From Takakia lepidozioides (lineage: Eukaryota; Streptophyta; Takakiopsida; Takakiales; Takakiaceae), in assembly GCA_030704615.1 (NCBI GenBank), contig CM060732.1, positions 47,473,053 to 47,537,052 on the forward strand: a stretch of DNA of 64,000 bases. The letters are read 5' to 3'. Positions 33,038-45,285 of this stretch are shown here, in pieces. A program made the translations under genes and the position numbers. The stretch's first letter is position 1. Every line of letters begins with the position of its first letter. The notes under the pieces were generated by a model that was given only the letters and a program-made list of their open reading frames with translations, ran no database searches and was not told the DNA's origin.

Positions 33038-33423
33038 AGTATTGCACTTGCATTGCAACCAAGTCTTACAGAGATTTACCCAATGAAAAGCACAACATCT
33101 TCATTAAAACAGCACCAAAACATCTCTGTTTAGGACCTGCTGCAGCAGTCTCAGGTGACATCACTATGAATGAAAGCAAAGAAAAAACAACGAGTGCATG
33201 TATCAGAGCTGCTATCTTAGACATGGCAACCCAGCACTATGTAGTTCGTCTTTGTCAAGAATTTTGTAACCTGTAATCCATCCCTGTGGCATCTGTTGGT
33301 ACACTCTTCAATCGAAATTCCTCAAGTGTGATATTATTCTGGTGAGGAGAATTTGATCACAGTGACTAGACTTGACTGTGTGCTTTGCCCTATCTTTCTT
33401 CCTCATTTCCTTTTTGTCTCTAG

Positions 33424-33621
33424 GAACTTTCTGAGGAAGACAGGTATGGTGGCATGTTCCAGTGCCCTTCCGCACGAGCTGGGAGAAACCATACCCCAGA
33501 GCCTGTCTCATCTTTGTCGAAAATGGGTGGAAGGCCTCACATCACCCAGCAGGTCCAGCTTGTGGAGCTGAAGTGGGCAACCGCCTTTTATGCTAGACCC
33601 CAGACCCTTGCCAGCGACTGA
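33424..33621 (+). other. Putative unassigned terminal exon
   Basis: A strong acceptor (CCTTTTTGTCTCTAG) is followed by 65 open codons reading ELSEEDRYGGMFQCPSARAG and later GGRPHITQQVQLVELKW, ending at TGA 33619-33621. No partner exon upstream is evident and I do not recognise the family. It may be the last exon of a gene whose other exons were lost. Confidence 0.3.
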
Positions 33622-34289
33622 TGGCTATCTCCTGGGATACCCAAGAAGGGTGTAGATGTTGATAGCTTGCTAGAACCACCGGGACGCTACTGAACCAATC
33701 AATTCTAAATCTACTCAAGAATTCAGACAAATTCAAAGTGAGCTAAGTCCGTGCAATTAATGCTCTCAACCCAAGAGAGTGTTAAATTGATGCGCTCATA
33801 ATCAATGTCAGGTCATAAGATGTCTCCCAGCAGATAATCTGTGCTTATCATTTTATAAAAATCATGTGCACACTGTGAGCCTGTATGTCCTACCATTTCT
33901 AGTCCTGAGAATTATGGCAGGCCTCTTATTTGTTCTCTCATGGAGCAGCTGCAATTCACTGGGAGCTCAAATCTCAGATTTGGAACTGCACTGGACTTGA
34001 ATCAAGAGTTACTGACATTGGTGGCAAGTAGAAGGAATAGGTGTACACACAATAGTGGGTACTCCCTACTAACAGTATCATCTTTGCCAAGCAATTTCAC
34101 TGCGAGTCCTACACACAAGGATAGCCTGAAGCAATCTGCATTGCCTATTTTGACCACATTTTGGCACAGACCCAAACTGAAATGCGAACTTTGGTCACTT
34201 CATATATCACTTATGACGTCGTTTCCCATTTTATATGAAGTTTTGGAACCTTACTCCCCACAGACCCCTCTGGCCATCCCATCTTGTGT
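33622..34289. other. Intergenic, no gene seen
   Basis: No coding, RNA or repeat structure is supported. The right part is the 3-prime flank of the dienelactone hydrolase gene. Confidence 0.4.
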
Positions 34290-36723
34290 CTAGAGGTACT
34301 TGGCAAACCAGTCAAGCATCAGCTTATGTGCCTCTACAGCCGCCTCCACTGCTGGTGGATCCGTCTCATCGTATCGCACTGTCCAACCATGCGTCACACC
34401 TGGAAATATCTTCACATAGCTTTTCAACTGCAAACCATCAAAAAATTAAGATGTGAGAAAGACAAAGAGGTCATCTCCAGGTTATGCTGCACAAGCCTGG
34501 CTAAAAGGGAAACTGCCTTGGAAATTGCCTCCAAATCTGTTAAAAAGACATTTCCTGCATATGCCGAACTCCTTACAATATCAGACACAGTAGATTAAAA
34601 AGGACTACTGAAAGTTCATAATAAAGGTAAAAGGTATAGACCTCTGTGCGTGAAGCCAAGATTGGTATGGCCTTCTCAGCTCCATCTGTTGGAGCAGCCA
34701 ATACTGAAATCGGTACAGTCACCTCTGCATTGACATCCGTGGTACTTGGATTCAACACTAGTATGTTAGAGGGCCAAGTTGGCTGTCTCAGTTTTGCCCA
34801 CACTTTCCCCAGTCTTACCGTTTGAGGCTTGTATCGCTGATTCTGTGTCAAAGCCATGTAGATCTTCCCTCTTTAAATCTTCATTTGGGTCCTTTTCTTG
34901 GGAGGTGATTGACCTTCCCAGCTATTCTTCCCTTGTGGCTCTCTGGTTGCTAAATCAGTCTGGGTTCCTACCTGTTTGGGAGTGCCAAGGGTGTCAGCAA
35001 GGTTCATGTACTAAGTTTATTGGGTGGTTACGCTTGCTTCGGCAAGAATTTTCATTCCTTTTTTCTTCTTTTTATTTGGGGGTGCTGCCAATCCTCTTTG
35101 CCCACAAAAGGGTTAAGAGAGAAGGAGAATGACATCATATATTACATCTGGAAGGGCCTTATGCTAGTCAGAAAGATAATGAGGATTTCCAGACTTAGCT
35201 CTTCTGCACTTGGAACAAGCAAGAAAAGAGAGGAAAAAAAGGGCGATGGATCCGAATTTGCTAAGCACTGAAGATTACAATCATAAAGCAAAATATTTGG
35301 AAAATGAACACAAAATACAACCATAACTTGTCATATAATATGGCAATGGATTATGGGACTGGCCTTCATAGTCTGTAGTTTCAAGTATGGAGGGATGCAG
35401 CTGCACAACCGCATTAATAACCTCCTCCTTACCTAGAAGAACTGCAACTTTTGCTGCACAAACAATAGAGACATATCAACAAAGACATCCAAATATCGAC
35501 TGCCTGAGAGCAAATTGTTTAATAAGTTTATATATCCTGGATGTTACAAAACCAATTTTGTAAAAGGGACAGGACCAGATAAATGTTGAGTGTATCCAGC
35601 AAACGACGACAGAACCAGTAATAATGCTTGAAAGAAAAACAATCGGGAGAGCTAAACAGTATAACCTCCCCAACAGAAGCCTGCTACACCGATGGAGCTT
35701 ATTCCTTTGGCCTTAATTCCTTCCACTACCTGCTTTGCAGCACCTACTGCTGCGGCCTGCATCACCATCACACAGGCCATTAAAAGGCCACAACCTCACT
35801 ATCCTAAAACTATCCAATCTAGGCTACAGCCCTGCTGGCTACTCTCGTTGCAAAGCTCTCCCACTCATCATGTCTTCACTGGTGCAGGTATCGCTTTTCT
35901 CCCTCAGATGTTGGAAGCATCAAAGGTAAACTGCAGACATTCTACAATAGCTCTATAGGCCTTCAAATATCAGAAGGTACATTTGCACTAATAAAATTTC
36001 TTGCCATCACGATAACTTACTGGTGTGTGAAATCTGTACCGGTGTCTGTCTCCCATGCGCCCTCAAGGTCCCTGTTGGTTTTGTGTCCCTTGGGCCCCTT
36101 GGATCTTTCGGGGTCTAATAAACTTGTTTGTGTATTTCTATCTCTCACATACCACACATGAATGCACAAAACCCGTAGAGGAGCTCGTACTCATCCTGCC
36201 TTTAGGAGTAGGAGAAATATAGAGATATACTCATTAGCCAGTCCCTGCGAATCCCCACGACCCTCCCAAAGCTGGTCCTAGGATATATGACACTTGTCCT
36301 GAATTTCCATACGGCTCACACACAGCAAACAACGATCTAGCTATGTACTCATAAGACGTTGGTTGCTGTAGCCTTTTGGCCATAGACCCAATCTCACTAC
36401 AAAAAGAATGTGCTCAGAGACGTTGTTTGCCATAGCCTTGTGGTCATATTACCCTGCGCCCCATTTGGGAGAGTTACACTGAATTTGTGAGGAGCTCACT
36501 CCAGTAGTGGGACTTAATTGGTTTGGGCTTTCCACATTTCCTCTAGAAATCATTTCACACAAGCATCAATCTATTGTGTTGTGTAAGATCTGCCCAACAA
36601 TTAGACCGGCCAGGGCTTTAGGCTCAGCCTCAAGATTTTGAAAATTTGTGAACAGAGGTGCAGGGACAACATTCTTGATGATCCTGAAGAGGTCTACGTG
36701 TGTGTGAGTGAGTGAGTGAGAGA

Positions 36724-36759
<36 letters not shown>

Positions 36760-38885
36760 CATGTGATTTGGCAGCCATCTGTGGATGCTGGCCAAATGGT
36801 CCTCCCCAACTCCAGGTTTCAAAATATCTTCACCAAAAAAGTTCGGGACGACCACCAGGTAGCCCTCGTCTGCCACTTTGTCAGCCAGTTTCCTGTCATA
36901 CTCATTATAAGAAGCTGTAAGACCTATCCCACGAACAAGTGCTCTGGCTCCTGCTATGGACCCCAAGAGATGTCTGATCTAGACTGAAGATAGAAAGAGA
37001 GAGTAGCCTTTCCAAAGCCTGCTTAGAACCGAGCAACCTAAAACAACTGGTGCAGAGACCGGCATGCTCATGCTTAAAAGTTGCCTAGAACAGAGGCTAT
37101 GATGAGTTTGAGGGAACATTCCCAGGGATGCTGGCCCTTCAGGAGTCCGGCCTGGAGTTATGAACGTGTATGGAACACGATCTGATAGTCGAAATGACAG
37201 ATGATGTAGAACTTGCAAAGATACTGTAGTAGAAGGCGTGACTTTCATTCTACTACTGCCATAATAGCTCTATACTCGGACACATCGGACACAATGTAGA
37301 GAAAAGGCATAGAGACAGGGAGTTGTCACCTAAGAAGAGGTGCCTTATATCCTGTACATAGGCAACCAACATAGCAGCGAAAAGAGGACCATGTTAGTAC
37401 ACGTGCTCACATTCAAGAAGTGTGCTCAAGCTTCAATCTGAACTTGAATGGGACTCAGCATCAATTCTCCCTATTCCAGGATCACTTTAGCCTCATTTTC
37501 ATTTCACATTTCTCACCTTGTTTCAATCTGATATATAACTGATATCAGATCACCTGAGAATAGCAAGCTCAGTACTTTCAGACTAGGTACAAAACAGAGA
37601 CTTTGGCGCAAACTGTGAAGCCCTACTGAAGTGCGGAAACTTCTGTCTGTATCTGTATGCAGTGGAGTCTAAGAATTGGAGAATTCATGGTTTAACCTAT
37701 AATCACAGCTAGCACTCTGGCTCAGCGTTTTATGTACACTAGCTACCCCAAAGGAGTCCCAGAATTCCATTATAGAGCAACTGGTATCTTATCCCAGTCA
37801 AGTGCACCAGGGTGCAGATTCCAGCTTTGGTGCTAAGAGAAAATGTTAATTTCTCTTAAGGTGATCTCCAACATGAGCTGCTGGTTGGACAAAGTTGTTG
37901 TGTGTTGATGAAGTTCTCCTTTAGTTACTGCCAGAACCTATCAGAGGAGTTTGTAAATTGGGCCTGGCTGTACTATGGGGACTACCTGACTCTTGTACCA
38001 TGCCAACAATCGTTCAGTGGATAGCATTCATCCATGTGCACATTTCCTAGGGAGAGCTACATTACAGAATGCACACACCTATCGCATAATGATAAGCGAA
38101 TCCACACTATACAACAAACGCTCAAGCGACGGAAACGGAGGGGAAAATTATGAGATTTGTAAAGACAGAGAAGAGAAGCGCGGCGTATCAGCTCAACTTA
38201 ATAGTCGTATGGCTGTTTTTTTCCCTGAATCAGGTATGATATTATTAGCGATAATTGTCTCCATATGCAAGCGTCTCCATATACGTCGGATGAAAACCTG
38301 AAATGTTGGATGACAAATAGCCGTACCGACATATTAAGTAAGATAATGTCCATCCGTCGAAGCAATCGAGAATAATCCTCGCAGCAGACTCGCTGCGAGG
38401 ATTATTCTAGATAATGCTCCTCCACATTGACATCTGTCAAAAAAAATTCTTTGTAATTCAAGGAACCTCCCTGGCCGCAAGGGTCCCCCGATTTGCGGGA
38501 AGTACTTTCCGCGTTTGGAAGGGTCCCCCGATTTGCGGGGCAAGGAGTGGGAAATGAAAAATTTCCCAGTTTTTCACGTTGGGGAAGGGTCGTTCCCACG
38601 GCCCTTCCTGAACCACGGCCCTTCCTGAATTTTCGAGCACCCAGAACTCGGGCTCCGCCCTCGTTGCCGGTGCTCTCAAATTCTTGAAGGGCCTTGGGAA
38701 CGACCCTTCCCTAATACATAACGGAGAAAGAGATTTGACGTACCGAAAACGTCGGAGACGAGGATCACAGCAGCCGAGGAAGACTCCGAACCGGTGATGT
38801 ACACAGAGAGCCCGGCTATGGTGTCCTCTTTCCCAACAGAGCTTTCCACCGCTCGAGGCGCGGGTGTGCAGCACTCCTTCTGCAT
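34290..38885 (-). CDS. Dienelactone hydrolase family protein
   Basis: Six exons join in frame: 38885-38744, 36914-36757, 35756-35666, 35453-35364, 34724-34642 and 34427-34290, giving 233 residues, near the family size. Motifs in order: GLSVYITGSESSSAAVILVS, DVFGASYNEYDRKLADKVAD, GYLVVVPNFFGEDILKPG, GIKAKGISSIGVAGFCWGAK, LHPSILETT, VTVPISVLAAPTD and KIFPGVTHGWTVRY. The catalytic Cys (GFCWG), Asp (APTD) and His (THGW) are all present. It is an alpha/beta hydrolase; plant substrates are not settled. The ATG sits in the context GCCACCATG. Five introns fit GT/GC-AG: intron 2 begins GTCTCTCTCT inside a CT microsatellite, and the exon 4 donor must be GC. Introns contain LINE pieces and a perfect hairpin. 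Probably functional if these donors work. Confidence 0.8.
36340..36700 (-). mobile_element. LINE 3-prime fragments in dienelactone hydrolase intron 2
   Basis: On the minus strand this matches the LINE 3-prime family: a CCTCTAGAAATC...TTCACACAAGCATCAATCT segment at 36540-36580 and two tail pieces (ACTCATAAGACGTTGGTTGC at 36347, ACGTTGTTTGCCATAGCC at 36419). The duplicated tail suggests two insertions or a local duplication. Confidence 0.5.
36707..36754. repeat. GA microsatellite at the intron 2 donor
   Basis: A GTGA then GA run extends to 36754, two bases from the exon 2 end at 36757. On the transcript it is a CU tract starting at the splice donor. Confidence 0.8.
38369..38408. repeat. Perfect 17-bp hairpin with 6-base loop
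   Basis: AGAATAATCCTCGCAGC and its exact inverse flank the loop AGACTC, within intron 1 of the dienelactone hydrolase gene. No T-run follows. It could be a MITE remnant or a structured RNA element. Confidence 0.75.
38479..38545. repeat. Direct repeat, 40-bp period, in intron 1
   Basis: AGGGTCCCCCGATTTGCGGG occurs at 38480 and again at 38520. Just after, CACGGCCCTTCCTGAA is also doubled (38598 and 38614). Confidence 0.6.
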
Positions 38886-38928
38886 GGTGGCGTCTCAAAT
38901 CGTCTCACCGCACTTTGATGCAATGCTC

Positions 38929-38929
38929 T

Positions 38930-38970
<41 letters not shown>
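38929..38970. repeat. CT microsatellite in the dienelactone hydrolase 5-prime leader
   Basis: A near-uninterrupted CT run lies 45-85 bases upstream of the ATG at 38885. GA/CT tracts are common in plant leaders and can affect expression; that role is not shown here. Confidence 0.75.
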
Positions 38971-38971
<1 letters not shown>

Positions 38972-38999
38972 AAGGGGACTGTTCCGACAACACTCCGGC

Positions 39000-40285
39000 C
39001 ACGTATGCACATGCGAATCTAGGGCCCACGGGCCACTAACAAACTGCCGTGCACAAAAACTGAGTTCGGACAGCTGCCCGAACTTTTCTGCCCGTCTCTC
39101 CCGGCTCTCTTGTTTTCTACCCCAGGATGGCTATGGCGGACGAGCTCGGGAGCTGATGCGCAACATTGCGACCACTTTATGAGTCTTGTTGAAACCTGCA
39201 GCAGCTACTTTTTGCCAAGTTTTGTTGCCACTGATAACTTGCCTGCAGGTTTTTGGAATCTCTCACTTCCAAGACTTCACTTTTTGGAATTCTGGTTACT
39301 ATTGAGACTGGATAGATGGATTTTCTGTTGCACTGTCGGAGATGTGATAGATGATCCGAGATGATGTTGAGATGAGAAGCCCGCTTTGCAATAATATAAG
39401 TTTAGATGTTGTGAATCACAGATCACTCACTAGTGGCAATGGTGCAGAGATGATAGTGAGAAGAAGAACGCAGATTTTATTTTTGTTTTTGTTTTTGTTT
39501 TGCAGAACAGGGGAACGGAGACCCTGGCATTTCATTGATGGGTGAAAAAATACAAGGTGTTCGCAGAACAAAGAAGATACACAGGTGAGATGAAAGAATA
39601 ACCTCTACCAGAGTGCCATAGAGGCTGATCGGGGCAGACACTGCTCCGTGGCCAAGGAACGAAGAAAGAAGCAAAAGAAAGAGTGGATTTGAGAGAAGAA
39701 AGACCTAAAACTACCACGTTAATTGCAGCCAGGTGCAGCCGGGGCCTAAGTCCCTCAAAAAAAATAAAAATGTATGCCACTTGGGAAGGGTGCGTAACTT
39801 ATGGCGTCTCCCCAATCCATTATCTTGCCCTATAATATCCCATATATCATTTTCCATTAGGTTATAGTAGCTGAGCATCCTGGCACAGCGAGGATATTAC
39901 AAGCATAAAAAAAGCAAGTAGAAAAAACTATTTGAAACAGTGAGATGGTTCCAAAAAACTTTCCCTCAATTGGGATATGATGTGGTATAGCCATCAAGCA
40001 GGCAAGGATAAGATTGAGCTTTGCCGTAGTGTCTCTCTGACTAATCTATTGTGTCGTTATGCAAAGGACGATCCAATTCCAGCCAACACTAGTCAGGAAG
40101 GTGTAGAACCAGCCTTATACTTCAATTGTGACTTGCCATACACAACTGTCCATCCACTTTCTTTGGTTATCAGTGATGATTTGTTGTTTACTTGCAGATG
40201 GCATGTGGCCTTGGCAGTTTTGATTGAGGTTAGTGTGGTAGATAGCTCAAGCTGGCAAAGGAGTTGAAACAACATCAATCGGATA
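39000..40285. other. Intergenic, repeat debris
   Basis: No gene is supported. A SINE-like 3-prime end (GGGTGCGTAACTTATGGCGT) lies at 39788, related to the SINE at 15.1 kb, next to an A-rich stretch at 39758. Confidence 0.35.
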
Positions 40286-42263
40286 TTAGGTCAAGTGTTG
40301 TTGGTAAGGCTGCAGCTTACCTTCAAAGAGCTCCCTTGGTGTGATTGAAATTCCAAGCTGCCTCGCAAATTTTTTCATGACAAACTCTTCAGACGCTTCA
40401 CATACTGACACCACTGTACCCTTACGACCCAGCCTGCCAGTGCGACCACCCCTATGTGCATAGTGGGATCCATCTGTTGGTAATTCTAAATTGACTACAA
40501 GGTCACAGTTTGGAATATCCAAGCCTCGAGCGCCCACCTCACTCACCAGCAAGACACGCAGCTTCCCGTTCCTGAATGATGTCAGTACGTTGGCTCTCTC
40601 CATTTTGTTCAACTCACCATGAAGAGTACCTGCCACGGTGATTTTAAAAAGTCACAAAATTGTTGCCGCAAGGATGACTGACACCATGAATTGGAAAAAA
40701 ACCTCAGATTGAATGGTTATGATACGGGTATGTGTTAGTCTGAAACAGATGCTAGCTAGTCTATACGGAGCTTGCTACGCCACGAGAGAAACTAAATTTC
40801 TAACTCACATTACAGTCCCTCATTGCACAATAGATGGCATAGAGTACATGTAAACAAAGTCAATACCTGGAAAATTGTCCATTGGTACTTGAGACAGGTC
40901 ATGTTACCTGCAGAAATGCCTCTGGCCTGCAGCTTAAATTCTGTGTCCTTCAGGCGGCGTGAATGGTTCATGAACACTGTAACTGATTGAGCATCTAATG
41001 CATGGATGCATTTCCTCAACATATCCACATGGTACCGCCAAGGTGCCACTACATAAGAATGCTCTAAATTTGGTGGCATGCTCTCTTTTGCTCCCTGCAA
41101 ATCCACAGACTCTGGGGTGTCTTCTTTGCCTGCCTCTGATTGGGAAGAAGGGAGAGTGTGACCCACTTTCACAACCTCAATTATGGATGTGGCGCGGATT
41201 AAAAGAGGACGATGGCCCCAAACAGCGGCTGCTCGTAAGACTCCTGGGGGCATTGTTGCTGAGACAAGAACTGTTTGGCGTTCAAGTCTCCTCCCTCTCG
41301 CAGAAGAAGATGGTGGTTTTGATGAGCATTTATTAGCTGGTGATGATGTTGAAGGGGGGAGGTGTTGATGATACTGAGGGGTATGAGTCTTGCCCTAAGT
41401 CAGTGTGTTCCTTGTTCTCTTCCCCTGCAGTTCGACGCTGCCCAACATGCTCCAATATCCGGCGCATATCTACATGGAATTCTGTCGACAACAGCTGGTC
41501 AGCCTCATCCAGCACCAAAAACCGGCAGCCGTGAGTATGCAACTTGCCAGTCCTACTAATTTCTGAGATTCTTCCTGGTGTACCCACAACAATGAGAGGC
41601 TTGTTTCTCTTGAGTGCATCTTCTTGCCGATTCTGGTTGGCCCCACCTATCAATTGCTGAACAACCTTCTTGTAGGCAGCCCCCAAGATCCTTTCAGCCT
41701 CTCTCACTATCTGCATTGCAAGCTCTCTTGAAGGCACTACTATGAGAGCTTCTACACCCCCCTTGTTTGTTGTTTCTGGAGTGGGTGCTTTCTCCCCATC
41801 TTGCAGCTGCCGGAGAGGCCCGATTCTTGAGAGAATAGGAAGAAGGTATGCAAGGGTTTTGCCAGATCCTGTGTATGATTGCAGGGCAGCATCATGGCCA
41901 TCCAATAAAGTGGGAATTGCTGCCACCTGTGACCCAAGTAACCTTCAAGGAAATCAAAAACACAATGAAGGGATGTTCCCACTTCCTAAGCTGAATAGCC
42001 CTGTGAGTACCACACGCACAATATCTGAACAGGCATTACCCACCGACATAGAAAATCTCCAACACGGGAGTGCATAAGAGAGGGAAAGGGAAGAGTACAG
42101 AAGTCAGTCCGTACTTCTCGTAGCCATAAACACTGCTGCCCATTCATATCAGAGCAAGACAGAAAGGCCCAAAGTTACTACTTGGTCTGTGTGTGTGTGT
42201 GTTTGTGTGTGTGTGGGTGAGAGATTGTACTCATAAGACGTTGTTTGCCGTAGCCTTGTGTGT

Positions 42264-42298
<35 letters not shown>

Positions 42299-42708
42299 CG
42301 AAATGTTGTTACAAAGGCAGGCCCCCAAAAATACTAACAACGGGTTCTGATAGCACTAACCTGAACATCAGTAGGGACTTCCAAGTTCTCCTCCTTCAGT
42401 CTCTGTAGCAGTTTCCCTGGAAGGTTGAGAGCAGTGAATCTCTTCTCTGCAAAAGGAAACGATCGAGTGTCAACTGGGTCAGCCTTGGTGAGCACTTTGC
42501 ACTTCAACCTCTCCCTCTTCCTGTCTGCTCTATCCACCTGTTCGCTCAGCTTGATGAGAGAGAGGTTGCCCTCATACGGCTTTCTGGGGATGCGGACGAG
42601 GTCGCTGGATATGCTCGCATTAAGTGCTCCGTTGGTGGTGGTAGAGAAATGAGGTAAGGGATGCAGAGGCGGGAATGGTAGAGATGAGACAGAGCATATG
42701 GGGTGCAT
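40286..42708 (-). CDS. RH47: DEAD-box RNA helicase of the ISE1/RH47 type (one single-base frameshift)
   Basis: Exons 42708-42361, 41926-40908 and 40629-40286 have GT-AG introns. Motifs in order: ALNLPGKLLQRLKEENLEVP, QSYTGSGKTLAYLLPILS (motif I), PSRELAMQI (Ia), VGTPGRISEI (Ib), LDEADQLL (II), TVLVSATMP (III), VTVFMNHSRRLKD (IV), ARGLDIP (V), HRGGRTGRLGRKG (VI). QSYTGSGKTLAYLLPILS with HTHGCRFLVLDE is characteristic of Arabidopsis RH47/ISE1, a mitochondrial helicase affecting plasmodesmata. The N-terminus is Ser/Pro-rich, like a transit peptide. Within exon 2 a run of six G (41354-41359) puts the frame off by one. Removing one base would restore a 569-residue protein, so this is either an assembly error or a recent mutation. 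Nothing else is broken. Confidence 0.85.
42186..42297. repeat. GT and GA microsatellites with LINE tail, helicase intron 1
   Basis: A GT run (42186-42217) and a GA run (42268-42295) flank ACTCATAAGACGTTGTTTGC at 42230, the inverted tail of the LINE 3-prime family also seen at 20.2 and 36.3 kb. Confidence 0.6.
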
Positions 42709-42764
42709 ATCTGCAGCGATGCAAGGGAGCTTGTGCGCCCACAAACAGGTATACTTAGCGCCAT

Positions 42765-45285
42765 TCTCAGGCTACAGGAAATTCACTTCTATCTGGGCAT
42801 GTCGGTCCTTGAGAACACCGAGCTTTAATTCTCCCACAATTTGCTGCAGATGCATCTGCCCAAAGGCCGGATTTTCTCCACAGTGCTCAGAGGAAGAGAG
42901 AAAAGGAAAGAAACAAGGAACGAAGGTTGCCCAGCGCACAAAAGGATGAACTTCAGTGCATGATTACTGAAACGACGCCTACGTTGGATGGGTAGTGGTG
43001 GATGGGTAGAGATCTTCGTCCCCAATACCAGCCTTGGGTTGCGGGTTCGTGAGCATCTCTTACGTCAAGAATCTCTGCAGATTTCTCACGTCAGCCATTG
43101 CTTACAACAAGATCCCGAGAAGCAAGCCCAAACTTGGAACCCAGTTTGAACATATCACTCGGAGGCTAGAGTTTCTTGTTGCGTAAGCCATCGTTGAGCT
43201 TAGAAATGGATCCTAGGGTGCTACAAATGCTGTAGGGTGATATTCTATGGCCCCGTGCAAGGTATGCTTATGTACATAGTGGGTTTCTCTGTAGCACTCC
43301 TTGGAAAGCCACTATTAACGGGGTTTTCCTTGGACCTATTAATATCCCAGGTCTCATCAACTAAACACTTTGTGTAGGTAGTCATCTGAGTTTCAGACAC
43401 CTTCAGAACTGGCTTGTCAACATTGAAGCATACACAACTTGCAGAATGGGGGCTCAGAAGCCCTCCAGAAACTCAAACATCACAACCTGTTAGATCAACA
43501 TAAATTACATGGGACACCTTACAGCTGCTCATCCTTGCAGGATCTGAGATCTCAGCGACCCAGAATGCACCCCTAAGTCTTCCAATATCATCTTAAAATC
43601 CACAAACAGAACAAGAACCGGCAAAACTGCTGACAGAATTTCATAAGAAGTAAGAGCAGTGACAGTCAATGAAATGCTGTCCGCCCGGGCAAGGGCCGGA
43701 GGCATCTTGCACGCAACGTGTGGGATCTCGCCCTAGGGGAAGGGAGGGCACAGTACATATGCTCTTTGCCATTGCAAATAGGAGCAAAGATCAGAGGAAA
43801 TTTTCTTATATAAAGTACCCATGTTTAGTAGCTCTACTAGCTCTGCACTATTTACAAAACTACACTTTTATGTCTAAACTAAGATGGCTGTCAAAAACCA
43901 CTCTGAAGCTTGCAAGCTGTTGTGTTCGGGGCAAGAGGAAGCCAGCCCCACGATGCCAGCCACAAGTTATACACCCATGTCCGTGCCTGATCAGTCTTGA
44001 ACAGGATGAGACCATCACCCTACGGTGGTGGGCTGTACAGAAGAGCATGGTCCTAATTGTGGTGTGAAGATTGGATCTTCATTGAAGTTTCAAGACAGCA
44101 GTGCATACTCTGGTCGGGTGGCAGATAATGATCTATGGACGGTCTCCGGTCTAGCATGGGCTCTGGAGGAGCGTGATTGTCAACTACAATCAGCCTTGCT
44201 TGAAGGGCAGCCCTTGCGAGCCCAAGCTCCTTCTATATCATTGTAATTGGTATGCTTCTATGTTTGTGGTGTGTATAATGCGGAGAGCGAGCCCAGATTG
44301 ACTTGCAAATTGTTATCCAAAGCTTCAGCCCTCCTCAATAGAGCCTGAGCAAGCAGAAGCTGACACAGTTCTCTTGTTCTTGCAGTTCTTGAATGTTGGG
44401 TAAGTAATGACCACAAAATATCTCTGGCAGGAGTTCTACTCACCTCCTTCACAGTGGCGACAACAGGTTTGAGAAAGTGAGCTATTCTCTTTAGGTTTTG
44501 CAAAATCTGGGATGGAAGCTGATATGATGATGCTTTGTGGAAAAGTAGCAATTTTGTTGTTGGTCTTCCTTGTTAGAGGGCATGAAAGAACCTACTTCAA
44601 GGTAGTTCCCTATCATTTTCAAAGTTTAGATTGTTGGTGGTTGTAGCCCAGTTTATGCGAGCGGTTGAAATCATATGGCTGATTTGCCCCCCACTTGTGA
44701 GACAGAAAAGTCCAAGCTTACCAGACTTAAGGCGCAAGCGCACAAAGGAAATGCTTTGGATTGCGGGTGGTCAAATCTACCTTGGGTGAAGGCAAAGGTA
44801 GCTGCTATGATACAAGATCAAGCACAATCTGGTGATGGTTTTCTTGTCAATGGACAGCATGGACCAGGCTGTGAATGCAATAGGTAAAATAATTTTGGAT
44901 GCAGATTACTGTGAAAGTAGATTAATGCAGTAGTTTTGTACCGCTGTTCATTGCAAGAAGCTTGTCCTTGTGAAGGGAACTTCCTTACAAGTACCCTGGG
45001 AGCTTTGACATATCGATGTGACTAAAGAGTCTTGAGTCGTGTAGGGGGGTAGGGTCGAATCAGCCACATTTGCTCGTTGGACATCAGGCTGAGGCCAGGG
45101 GAACCTCCTCCGTCAGAACTGCTCTTGAAAGACCAAGAGAGGGAGTCAACAAGAACCGTTATGTTGCTTGCATGGATGTGAGGCACTCTGTAAGGCACGA
45201 CGACTGAAACAGGCAGTGTGCATTTTAAACAAACAAGGCATTTAGGCAGCCTGCAATACTTATGTTTGTGTCTTGCAGCAGTGCA
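42765..45285. other. Upstream of the helicase gene; no assigned gene
   Basis: Coding-like stretches are present but unassigned. The minus frame 44551-44258 reads LPSQILQNLKRIAHFLKPVV and LCQLLLAQALLRRAEALDNN with a possible GT donor after VATVKE. The plus frame 44675-44887 starts MADLPPTCETEKSK. Neither matches a family I recognise. Confidence 0.25.
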
